Positions 55,573 to 64,000 of a stretch of 64,000 nucleotides of DNA are shown piece after piece. The stretch spans positions 2,790,001-2,854,000 of the forward strand of contig OY762508.1 of the NCBI GenBank assembly GCA_963665975.1, written 5' to 3'. The translations under genes and the position numbers were made by a program. The notes below the pieces were generated by a model, which did no database searches, was not told the origin of the DNA, and saw nothing but the letters and a program-made list of their open reading frames with translations. The stretch is from G963665975 sp963665975. Its GTDB lineage: Bacteria > Bacteroidota > Rhodothermia > Rhodothermales > Bin80. Every line of letters begins with the position of its first letter. The stretch's first letter is position 1.

Positions 55573-58500
55573 TCATGGTCGACTAGCCTCATCTAACATT
55601 CGGTCTACATCTGAAAACCCAAGTTGCAACAATCGATCTTGCAATTCTAAAACTCTTAATATCATGCCCTGATCGTCACTTTCGTCAGCCTCTCGAAGCA
55701 TGGGAGCGAGTACTGCTACCATTTCTCGCCCATTGTACGTGTGGCGAATAAAACCGTTTTCGAATCCACGAACCACCTTTTCCAACAAACCGAGAAATGC
55801 GAGAGCGTTGCCTTGCACGCATCCAGCAATCCAATCGAAAATCGGCTCTAACCAAATATCTGAATTGCGTTGCTCTATAGCCCGTGCAACTAAGGTCTCC
55901 ACAATTGTCTTTGTTATGTACGGTTTCGTTTCAGGGCGCGAGAGCTTGAACACTACAACATTCAGGCTAGTCTTCGGTAAATTGGGTGCATTAAGCAATT
56001 GCACCAAGCCGCATTCGCAAACAGAGCGGATTCTCTGGTGAATTAGGTTTGCTGCAAGAACTTCAATGGCACCATCCCAAACCGTAGATGGAGCCTGTAC
56101 AACAGTGGTAAAGAGTGAATTCCAACCCAGATGATTCGAAAGCATTGATAGTGTCGCTATTCTTCCATAGATACGCCCAGCGATATCCAAGGCAGACGTT
56201 CGCAGTCGGTTCAATATTGGCTCAACCAAGCTATAACGATCACGGTAGTTATAGTACAGGCACTTTTCAATCTGCTCCCATTCGCTATGCCCGGCGTTGG
56301 AAGCAGCGTCAGCCAGAAGGGGCCAAGCGAGATCTGGCACCAAGCGTGTCAACAGGGGAAATTCGTAAAGGATTGCTAATCTGACGCCTGGCCTGCAATC
56401 CTGAATAAATTGACGGAGGAGCAGCTTTAGTGGTTCCTGTAATTGATGTCCTCGTTCGACAAGTCGTCTGGCTAATATTACCGCACCTCTTGCCGCTAGT
56501 CCGCGTACTGAATTTAATGCTTCCATAGGTGGGTCAGCACCGAGAGATCCGTCTGGATCCTCCGATTGGGCAAGTCTACCAAGAAACAAGGTTAATTTGC
56601 CTGTCGACTCGTCATCGTCCAAAACATAAGTGCATGCCCATAACGCCTTAGCTTGTACTTGCTCTCCAATACCAGAGTCGCTATAGATTTCTATAAGTTG
56701 AATCAATTGACGGCAAAGTGTAATACCGTCTGGCATTGGCTCAACTGGATCCCACTTTCCGCTTGGTTCAAGACGGCCGTAACGGATTAGCACATGAGTT
56801 GCGATACCCTCAATACAAGCATCTCTGTACGGCTGATTAGCACGTGGCCAATTGGTCCATTCAATTGCCCGGACAGGGACATTCATGGCCACGTCTGCGA
56901 GAACCGCTTTGAGTTGTTGCCATCCTCCTTCAAGTCTGGTTCCCCCAGTCCACCAGTTAACCTTAGTTCCAAAAAAGGCAATCAATTGCAAGATTCCCTC
57001 GTCACTCATTCTCTGCAGTTCAGTCGGTGAAATCGGATACGGCACAAAGCCTGCGCGTCCGTCAGATCTAGGTGTCGGACGCCAAGGATCGAACTGCTTG
57101 CTGCATGTCATCAAGAACCGGATAGATTCTTCAGTTAGGTAGGGCTTGGGAATCCAGATAATGTGCTCATATGCCCGGCGCCGGTAGAAGTGCAATTCCG
57201 TTTCATCCATATCGCCAGTCTCATCCTTCGCCCAAGCAAGTAGAAGGGCTTGATGTATTCTTGATACCGTCTCACTAAGGTATGGGTACGCAACATTCGC
57301 AAGCTCACGCACTTCGCTTTCAATTTCGTTGAATTCATACGTGATGGGATCGGTTAGAAGAGCAGAAATCCCTTTATAGTACACCTGCGGGAGGCGACGG
57401 TAAACCAAGATCACGAGATAGCGCATGCCGACATTTTCGTGTGTACGAAACCGGCTCTCATGTTCTAACCACCACGTGTCACCACGAGATGCGCGTACCA
57501 ATATCGCCATTTCAAATGCTTGAACCAATATATCTTCAGGCTCCAATGATTTGTAATGTCTCTTGATCCATGAGGTCTGGTTTAACAAGTCGCCGGCATC
57601 CGACCACCCCCGCGTTGCCGACCGACGCAAAACTAATTTCATGGCTGCGTCAATTAGCGGAACAGAAGCAGACATTCTGGCACTCAAGAATCTCGCTGAT
57701 GATTCTGATGCAGTGTCCTCGGTAATTAATGACCGGACTCGTTCATCAAAATCTTCCGGCTCCTGTGCCATCCCGAGACCTAGGTACGACAGTAGTACAT
57801 CATCACATTCGTGAGCTTCGACCCAAACACGAATAAGTGGTCCGACAGCAAATGGTGCGTTTTCAATTAGCGACGTGTCATTTACGAATTGTTGGATTAG
57901 CCACTCAACAGCATCATTCGGTAAATGAACGGAGTCAGCAAGTTGAAGACACTTGAGAAATCCATTGGCGATAATCCTCCTGATGTCCACATCACTAGCT
58001 TCCTGTTCTTCAATTGCTTTTTTCCAAGTCGGCAGAACAACTTCTGGATGTGCGGTGACCCAATAACCTAGATGTCGCAAGATGCGTCCAACCAAATGCC
58101 GCATTTCCTCATTAGATGAGGCTTCTGGAAGCAGCCCACTGACAAATGTATCCAACCATGCGCCACTAACAGCACGTCCTATAAACCGTTTAAACAGATC
58201 TTCATGACTCTGCATCATGTACCTAAGAAGTGGCAAGTCTTCCTCGACAGGTTGCATCTCAGCCAAAGATTCCGCAACGAGGCGCTTAAGATGGTATGCG
58301 AGAGCACCGTTGTCCAAGAATGCTCTTACAGCTCGCTTGAAATCTATGCGATCTATCGCGCGAAGTACATGAAGGTAAACTCTTATGGTTGGGCGTATGA
58401 ATGGAAGTGCGGGCTGGCTTGTCGCAAAATCTACCAAGCTCTTATTATTCTGAATTGCGGCACGGACTAGAACAATATCCAAGAATTCCTGATGTCCGAA

Positions 58501-60117
58501 CGCGTACGCCCGTTCCGACCGTATCAGCACTCGCCTGCTCAGGAGAAAGTGAAGCAAATCTGGAGATACTCTCAGCGCTGCCTGCGCAATCTGCAGTCTC
58601 CGACGTTCGTGCATCAGAGTAGCTGCGCGAGTGATTGCATCCCATGCCTTTTCGCCCCGATCAGGTTCGCTACAAATATTTTCAAGGAATTGGAGATGCA
58701 ATTCGTACACAGAATTCACTGTATTTATCCGTGTCTTGTCGTGAAGTTGTGCGAAGATCCATAGGCGACTTGGCACACGCAACTGCTCTTGCAGACTCTT
58801 GTCGAGATTAGCATACTTGATATTCCAACCATTGAGAATGCCAATTAAGTCAGACTCGACGCGCAATGGTTTTACCATGATTTCCCTATCCCAATTACGC
58901 CCTCTCAATTTTGGCTCGTATTCAAGATCAAAGTTGCGGCAAGTAGTGACTACGGTAACTCCCCGAATTGTAGCAAGGCGATCAAGTATGCTTAGGAAAA
59001 GTTGGAAACTACCATTAGGCCTTTGGAGCGAAAGAGTATCAAGTGAGTCCAATAAGACAATTACATGTCTATGCTTGGCTAACTGTGCACATCGTTCTAT
59101 GATGTTGTTAGGAAGACCGTGCTCTGCCAATTCGGAAAAAGTCTGCGCGCCAACGAATTGGTCACCTTTCACAAATAGCACAGCCTTCCTTTGATCTTCC
59201 TCTAATTTGTCCACCACATCGAGCAGGATGCACGTCTTCCCAATTCCCGGTTCTCCCTTGATTAGTACGGTTCCCACACGATCTTCAATAGCATTGAGTA
59301 TCTGGTCAGTCTCAGATCTCTTGATATGATGGCCCTCTATGTCCCGAATACACGATCTACCGATTATTGAGCAATTCTTGAATGTGGCAAGCAGCTCGGT
59401 CTCCGTCCAATTCGGAGATGGTATGTGACCAAGGCTTCGTAGTCGTGACTCTACATCTGCTCTACACAGTGCCATCAAGGAATTACGAAGTCGTAACTGA
59501 TGGTCACTAATTATATTTTCCAAATACAACCGGACTTCTTCTGGACGCTCGAAATGTGCTGCCAACAGACTTGTCAATTTTAAATCCAACTCTTCGTAAT
59601 CTTCTGTAGTTGTAAAATATAGCCTTCTTGCTAGAGCGTAAGCATTTGCCCGAGGTGTCTCCCAATGGTTTGCCAACTTTGTCAGTTCGGATTTTAGTGA
59701 CCGTGAAGCATCGCTTTCAAACAGTCTTAAGTCAGGGTACGATCGTGCATGTTCCGCCAATTTTTGTAATTTTCCAAATGGAGACCTTGAATAGAATCGC
59801 ACCGTTCGCTGATCCGAGTCTTCATACTTTAGTTGGTCTCTGGCCTTCATCAATTGGTGTTTCATCGTAGAATCGCCAAGAGTCCAAGTTTTGTGATTGC
59901 GCTGATTCTTCTTTGCTTGGATATAGACGCGACGACCGTCAGCATACTCGACCACTATATCATCAATAGACGGGATTACATTGTCACCGGGCATACCTGT
60001 TGATTCTACCTGAACACCTGTGACACAGTCATTAAACAATAGTTGGACTACCCACCACGAGGCTATTTTGACTTGGTAAGCATCACCTTGTCCTGACAAA
60101 ATACCTGCTAAGCTCAT
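55573..60117 (-). CDS. Nuclease-STAND NTPase with large helical-repeat C-terminus, candidate antiphage protein
   Basis: The protein is 1514 aa. Residues ~10-210 look like a PD-(D/E)xK/Cap4-type nuclease: AYQVKIASWWVVQLLF at the start, then IDDIVVEYADGRRVYIQAKK with Asp52/53 and Gln67-Lys69. A P-loop NTPase of the NACHT/STAND kind follows: Walker A GEPGIGKT (288-295), Walker B VIVLLDSLD (352-360) and a sensor-like TTCRNFD (391-397). Winged-helix-like sequence (~500-560) precedes ~900 residues of alpha-solenoid-like repeats with no known domain that I can name. This order (effector, NTPase, repeat sensor) is that of Avs/STAND antiphage proteins. Base composition is far more AT-rich than the neighbours, suggesting transfer. 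The family assignment is inferred; no partner gene is needed for such systems. Confidence 0.8.
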   Translation of the reverse strand: MSLAGILSGQGDAYQVKIASWWVVQLLFNDCVTGVQVESTGMPGDNVIPSIDDIVVEYADGRRVYIQAKKNQRNHKTWTLGDSTMKHQLMKARDQLKYEDSDQRTVRFYSRSPFGKLQKLAEHARSYPDLRLFESDASRSLKSELTKLANHWETPRANAYALARRLYFTTTEDYEELDLKLTSLLAAHFERPEEVRLYLENIISDHQLRLRNSLMALCRADVESRLRSLGHIPSPNWTETELLATFKNCSIIGRSCIRDIEGHHIKRSETDQILNAIEDRVGTVLIKGEPGIGKTCILLDVVDKLEEDQRKAVLFVKGDQFVGAQTFSELAEHGLPNNIIERCAQLAKHRHVIVLLDSLDTLSLQRPNGSFQLFLSILDRLATIRGVTVVTTCRNFDLEYEPKLRGRNWDREIMVKPLRVESDLIGILNGWNIKYANLDKSLQEQLRVPSRLWIFAQLHDKTRINTVNSVYELHLQFLENICSEPDRGEKAWDAITRAATLMHERRRLQIAQAALRVSPDLLHFLLSRRVLIRSERAYAFGHQEFLDIVLVRAAIQNNKSLVDFATSQPALPFIRPTIRVYLHVLRAIDRIDFKRAVRAFLDNGALAYHLKRLVAESLAEMQPVEEDLPLLRYMMQSHEDLFKRFIGRAVSGAWLDTFVSGLLPEASSNEEMRHLVGRILRHLGYWVTAHPEVVLPTWKKAIEEQEASDVDIRRIIANGFLKCLQLADSVHLPNDAVEWLIQQFVNDTSLIENAPFAVGPLIRVWVEAHECDDVLLSYLGLGMAQEPEDFDERVRSLITEDTASESSARFLSARMSASVPLIDAAMKLVLRRSATRGWSDAGDLLNQTSWIKRHYKSLEPEDILVQAFEMAILVRASRGDTWWLEHESRFRTHENVGMRYLVILVYRRLPQVYYKGISALLTDPITYEFNEIESEVRELANVAYPYLSETVSRIHQALLLAWAKDETGDMDETELHFYRRRAYEHIIWIPKPYLTEESIRFLMTCSKQFDPWRPTPRSDGRAGFVPYPISPTELQRMSDEGILQLIAFFGTKVNWWTGGTRLEGGWQQLKAVLADVAMNVPVRAIEWTNWPRANQPYRDACIEGIATHVLIRYGRLEPSGKWDPVEPMPDGITLCRQLIQLIEIYSDSGIGEQVQAKALWACTYVLDDDESTGKLTLFLGRLAQSEDPDGSLGADPPMEALNSVRGLAARGAVILARRLVERGHQLQEPLKLLLRQFIQDCRPGVRLAILYEFPLLTRLVPDLAWPLLADAASNAGHSEWEQIEKCLYYNYRDRYSLVEPILNRLRTSALDIAGRIYGRIATLSMLSNHLGWNSLFTTVVQAPSTVWDGAIEVLAANLIHQRIRSVCECGLVQLLNAPNLPKTSLNVVVFKLSRPETKPYITKTIVETLVARAIEQRNSDIWLEPIFDWIAGCVQGNALAFLGLLEKVVRGFENGFIRHTYNGREMVAVLAPMLREADESDDQGMILRVLELQDRLLQLGFSDVDRMLDEASRP

Positions 60118-60550
60118 GATGTGGACCTACCCCGTTTTCACGGACGGTTAATTCTTGGGGTGATGGTGAATGATTTGGTTCCTTCTATCCTTTCTTGTTC
60201 CGGTGAGAAAGGCGATGTGAGATCCGGACTAAGCGAGCAGGCCGGAGAGCTACAGCCGCATGGACGTCTTCATCGCTGTCGTGCAGCCCTCTACGCCTCC
60301 GCTCCTCTGACCTGCAGCGCGAGGCCTTCCTATCGTTGTCAGCCATTATCGCCGCAAGGCTAGTGTCTCGTGGAAGCGCTCAGAAAACCGGACGGAATTT
60401 CGGCCGCGGCTTGATTCAGTACATCGTGCTGACCTAGGCGCGAAATGGGATGCGATGGACGCGGCACCCCACGACGATATCCTGAAATAAATCGAAACCG
60501 GAGACAAAAAATGACCGGCATCCCCGTCTCAGGAATGCCGGTCTCAATCG
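60118..60550. other. Region between the STAND gene and tRNA-fMet
   Basis: It contains the STAND gene promoter. There is no supported gene; frames here and across the tRNA lack domains. Confidence 0.4.
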
Positions 60551-60919
<369 letters not shown>

Positions 60920-61118
60920 ATGGATGAACTGGCAAGATAAGGAGGCTCGCGCAATTAAAGCAAGCATACGGCGCGTAGAATGTTCGTTGAAGATGATGTC
61001 CGAAGCGTCAGGAGACCGGATGCTTCATTAATTTTCGGCGAGGCTGTCACGTTCCAGTCGATAGTACGTATCTGCGAGCCAATTTTCTTTCTCCATCAGA
61101 AAACCTTCCGTAAGTGGT
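60920..61118. other. Promoter region of tRNA-fMet (minus) and DUF1015 operon (plus)
   Basis: This divergent region of 200 bp has no gene. The promoters of the tRNA and of the DUF1015-serA-serC cluster must lie here. Confidence 0.45.
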
Positions 61119-62324
61119 ATGGCCACAATCCGTCCGTTCCGTGCTCTACGTCCCGTGAATCACCTCTGCGAGGCGATCGCTTCAGTACCCTACGACGTTG
61201 TCAATGTTAGTGAGGCCCGTAGCCTTGCCGCAGGCAATCCTCACAGCTTCCTGCATGTCATTCGTCCCGAAATTGACCTTCCGGAAGGTACGGACGAGTA
61301 CGACGACGCTGTTTATGCAAAGGGTGCTGACAACCTCGGTCGGTATGCGGAAAGCTCCTCCAGTATTCAGGAAGATTCTCCGGCTTTGTATGTTTACCGC
61401 CTCACCATGAATGGTCGGGAGCAGACCGGACTCTATGGGTGCGTGTCTGTCGCGGAGTACGACAGCAATGCCATCTTGAAGCACGAAAACACGCGCCCCG
61501 TAAAGGTGAAGGACCGCGTGCGGCATATACGCGCGCAACGTGCGCATGCGGAGCCGGTAAACCTGACATACCGCGATTCCAACGAGGTGACGCGCCTAAT
61601 TGATGACGTCAAGGAACACACTCCACTGTACGACTTTTGGGCGCAGGACGGCGTACGCCATACCATCTGGAGGGCTCAAGCCGTCCAGCCGCTCGTCGAA
61701 GCATTCCAGGACGTTCCGAACCTGTACGTGGCAGACGGACATCATCGCTGCCAAGCGGCAAGCGAGGCCCTGGCGCAAGAAGGTAAAGGCGCGCCCGAAG
61801 CGGCTTTCTTTCCGGCCGTGCTCTTTCCTATGGGCGAGGTTCACATCATGCCCTATAACCGCATCGTGCATGAGCGTCCGCATGCGACTGAAGTCCTGCT
61901 ACGCGCCATTGAGGCCACATGCGCTGTTGAACGTAACACATCGCAGCCTGCGCCAACGGCTCCAGGAGCTGTGTGCCTGTATGCGGATGGCAAGTGGCAC
62001 CACATAACGTTGCCACCGACCAGGCGCGCCACCGTAGCCGATACGCTGGATATTGCCCGGCTTGGCGAATTCGTACTGGAACCCCATTTTGGAGTTGTTG
62101 ATCAACGTTCGGATCCAAACATTGATTTTGTAGGTGGCATTCGAGGGACCGAGGAACTGGAGCGGCGCGTGGATGCCAGCCCCGAGTCAGTCGCCTTCTC
62201 TATGTATGCGACCGCGATCGAGGAGCTGCTCGCGGTATCCGACGCCGGGCTGCTCATGCCTCCGAAATCAACGTGGTTTGAGCCGAAGCTGCGTAGTGGG
62301 CTGCTCGTGCACCTGTTTGGCTAA
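61119..62324 (+). CDS. DUF1015 family protein (serine-cluster associated)
   Basis: This 401-aa protein matches DUF1015 along its length: ATIRPFRALRPVNHLCEAIA, SVPYDVVNVSEARSLAAGNP, FLHVIRPEIDLPEG, KHENTRPVKVKDRVRHI and LYVADGHHRCQAA (the ADGHHR motif). A kinase-like fold has been proposed for this family, but no activity is proven here. It is followed 25 bp later by serA and then serC, the common context of DUF1015 genes, which argues for a role in serine synthesis or its control. Confidence 0.92.
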   Translation: MATIRPFRALRPVNHLCEAIASVPYDVVNVSEARSLAAGNPHSFLHVIRPEIDLPEGTDEYDDAVYAKGADNLGRYAESSSSIQEDSPALYVYRLTMNGREQTGLYGCVSVAEYDSNAILKHENTRPVKVKDRVRHIRAQRAHAEPVNLTYRDSNEVTRLIDDVKEHTPLYDFWAQDGVRHTIWRAQAVQPLVEAFQDVPNLYVADGHHRCQAASEALAQEGKGAPEAAFFPAVLFPMGEVHIMPYNRIVHERPHATEVLLRAIEATCAVERNTSQPAPTAPGAVCLYADGKWHHITLPPTRRATVADTLDIARLGEFVLEPHFGVVDQRSDPNIDFVGGIRGTEELERRVDASPESVAFSMYATAIEELLAVSDAGLLMPPKSTWFEPKLRSGLLVHLFG

Positions 62325-62349
62325 TTCACATTCACTCCACTGTGATCGT

Positions 62350-63552
62350 ATGAACGTCCTGATTGCGGATAAGCTGCCAGAAGGGAGTCTGTCCGGGCTT
62401 GTCGAGGCAGGCCATCATGTTGTAGAGGTCATTGCCCGCGGAGACGCGCTAAAAGAGGCCTTGCACGAGCACCAGGCGCAGATCCTCGTAGTCCGGTCCA
62501 CAAAGGTAGACCGCGACGCGTTGGCTGCCAGCAGCGCGCTCGAGCTGATCGTGCGTGCTGGCGCCGGCTACGATAGTATTGACGTTCAGAGCGCTTCTGA
62601 ACGGGGCATATACGTGGCGAATTGCCCGGGTAAGAACGCGAGCGCGGTAGCGGAACTCACAATTGGCCTCATGTTGGCGCTGGATCGCAGGATCCCGGAC
62701 AATGTGCGCGCAGCGCACGAGGGCCAGTGGGACAAGGCAACCTTTGCGAGCGCCCGCGGACTCAAGGGCCGGACGCTCGGTATCGTTGGTATGGGCAATA
62801 TCGGAAGGGCCGTTGTGCGGCGGGCTATTGGCCTCCATATGCGAGTAGTGGCATGGAGCCGCTCCCTGACTGCGCAGGCGGCAAGATCCCTGGGCGTAGC
62901 CATGGAGCCGAGCCCAGAGGCCGTCGCAGCTGTATCGGATGTTGTGAGCCTGCATGTGGCGGCCACGCCGGACACCCGGCACTTGGCCGGAAAGGCGTTC
63001 TTTGCCGCCATGAAGCCCGGAGCCCTGTTTATCAATACTACGCGTGGCAGTGTGGTGGACGAAGCTGCCCTTCTCCAGGCACTTGACGAAAAACAGATCC
63101 GTGCGGGATTGGATGTTTTCGATGGCGAACCGTCGTACAAGCAAGGGGCGCTGGATGGGGCATTGGCGGCGCATCCGAATGTATACCTGACCCATCACAT
63201 CGGCGCTTCGACGGCAGAGGCGCAGGAAGCCACCGCTGCAGAGGCCGTGCGCGTGATCAACGTGTATACCGAAACGGGACGCGTTCCCAACTGCGTAAAC
63301 ATCGCCGTCCAGTCCGCGGCAACCCACCTGCTCACCGTGCGGCATCTGGATCGCATCGGCGTTCTCGCCGCTGTCCTGGACGAAATCCGGCAGGCGCAGT
63401 GCAACGTCCAGGAAATGGACAATATGGTCTTCGCCGGTTCGGACGGCGCCGCCTGTGCCCGCATTTGGGTAAGCGGTACGCCCAGCATCGCCTTACTCGA
63501 CAAGATTCGGAGTCTCGAACACGTACTGGCGGCTTCTTTGATCACTCTGTAG
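62350..63552 (+). CDS. serA: D-3-phosphoglycerate dehydrogenase
   Basis: The protein is 400 aa from the ATG at 62350; longer in-frame starts overlap the upstream gene. It oxidises 3-phosphoglycerate in the first step of serine synthesis. The substrate domain has VRSTKVDRDAL and RAGAGYDSIDV. The Rossmann motif GIVGMGNIGRAVVRRA, then NTTRGSVVDEAAL with the catalytic Arg, and HHIGASTAEAQEA with the catalytic His follow. A C-terminal ACT domain (TVRHLDRIGVLAAVLDEIRQ) suggests serine feedback control. It lies in a DUF1015-serA-serC operon. Confidence 0.95.
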   Translation: MNVLIADKLPEGSLSGLVEAGHHVVEVIARGDALKEALHEHQAQILVVRSTKVDRDALAASSALELIVRAGAGYDSIDVQSASERGIYVANCPGKNASAVAELTIGLMLALDRRIPDNVRAAHEGQWDKATFASARGLKGRTLGIVGMGNIGRAVVRRAIGLHMRVVAWSRSLTAQAARSLGVAMEPSPEAVAAVSDVVSLHVAATPDTRHLAGKAFFAAMKPGALFINTTRGSVVDEAALLQALDEKQIRAGLDVFDGEPSYKQGALDGALAAHPNVYLTHHIGASTAEAQEATAAEAVRVINVYTETGRVPNCVNIAVQSAATHLLTVRHLDRIGVLAAVLDEIRQAQCNVQEMDNMVFAGSDGAACARIWVSGTPSIALLDKIRSLEHVLAASLITL

Positions 63553-63568
63553 GCGCATCACACCAACC

Positions 63569-64000
63569 ATGCAGATTACTATGCACAGGGATGGCAACCA
63601 TGTCAGCCGGCAGCACAACTTTTCCGCGGGCCCCGGCACACTCCCCGCTCGGGTGCTGGAAGAGGTGCGGGAAGAACTGCCGCTCTACCAGAATGTCGGA
63701 TCGTCTATCATGGAGATTTCACATCGGTCTCCGGAATACATAGCCATAGAGACATCGGCGCGCGACAGACTTCGCCGCCTCCTGGGGCTGTCGGATTCAT
63801 GGCATATCCTGTTTTTGGGAGGAGGCGCGTCCATGCAGTTCCACCAGGTGGCGCTCAACTTCCTGCCTCCCGGCGGCTCGGCGGATTACATCATCACCGG
63901 TACGTGGGCAAAGAAGGCGTTTGCGGAAGCAAAGCGGCTCGGCAATGCTCGCGAGGCCGCAACGAGCGAGGCCGATGCCTTCACCTATATCCCGGACCCG
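63569..64000 (+). CDS. serC: Phosphoserine aminotransferase, N-terminal part (runs off window)
   Basis: The frame is open from the ATG at 63569 to the window end (144 codons); an in-frame ATG at 63581 is also possible. HNFSAGPGTLPARVLEEVRE is the SerC N-terminal signature, followed by SIMEISHRSPEY and ILFLGGGASMQFHQVALNFL (PLP phosphate-binding loop), then ADYIITGTWAKKA. It converts 3-phosphohydroxypyruvate to phosphoserine. It is co-directional with serA (16 bp gap). The catalytic Lys lies outside the window. Confidence 0.95.
   Translation, partial: MQITMHRDGNHVSRQHNFSAGPGTLPARVLEEVREELPLYQNVGSSIMEISHRSPEYIAIETSARDRLRRLLGLSDSWHILFLGGGASMQFHQVALNFLPPGGSADYIITGTWAKKAFAEAKRLGNAREAATSEADAFTYIPDP

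Overview
The window looks like a chromosomal segment from a Rhodothermota/Bacteroidota-type bacterium, probably a marine or saline Rhodothermales-like lineage, with moderately high GC. The basis is the gene repertoire: TonB-dependent receptors with carboxypeptidase-regulatory N-termini, a C-terminal type IX secretion (T9SS) sorting domain, DUF4249 and DUF3098 proteins, CRTAC1/ASPIC-UnbV proteins, two lipoprotein-type sulfatases and NamZ (DUF1343). The taxon is inferred, not proven.

Layout. 1-9325 (minus strand): a secreted protein running off the left edge, a TonB receptor, a T9SS substrate with a CBM9-like domain, then a decayed ATPase-like gene and a TPR/CRTAC1 lipoprotein pair. 9884-15301 (plus strand): a VOC protein, tRNA-Ala (minus strand), the aspartate-pathway cluster thrA-dapB-dapA and a cupin. 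15298-18409: an insertion-like block holding an AlbA_2/HATPase regulator whose C-terminus carries a 12-bp tandem array. The block is flanked by a ~120-bp direct duplication of the 3' end of the neighbouring DUF4249 gene. 18285-22382 (minus strand): DUF4249, TonB receptor and glycerophosphodiesterase. 22847-44574 is mostly housekeeping and catabolic: gyrA, lysine 6-transaminase, lipA, M14 peptidase, sulfatases, ndk, NamZ, mreD, sulfurtransferase-sufE, nucleoside hydrolase, sialidase-like, gnd, and a glycosyltransferase next to an LpxH-like gene.

44835-54524 is a nested mobile-element region: a frameshifted ISNCY-like transposase, an IS21 istAB pair, an IS110-family transposase split by a complete group II intron, an IS21 fragment, and a second, mosaic IS110. 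It is followed by a PH-like small protein and a 1514-aa AT-rich protein with nuclease, STAND NTPase and helical-repeat regions, a candidate antiphage effector-sensor.

The right end (60551-64000) carries an initiator tRNA-fMet gene interrupted by a group I intron of the IC3-like type, then DUF1015-serA-serC, a serine biosynthesis cluster.

The strongest observations are the group I intron in initiator tRNA, the group II intron whose excision restores a 356-aa transposase with a perfect IBS1/EBS1 match, the nuclease-STAND gene, and the repeat-expanded, partly duplicated regulator flanked by direct repeats.
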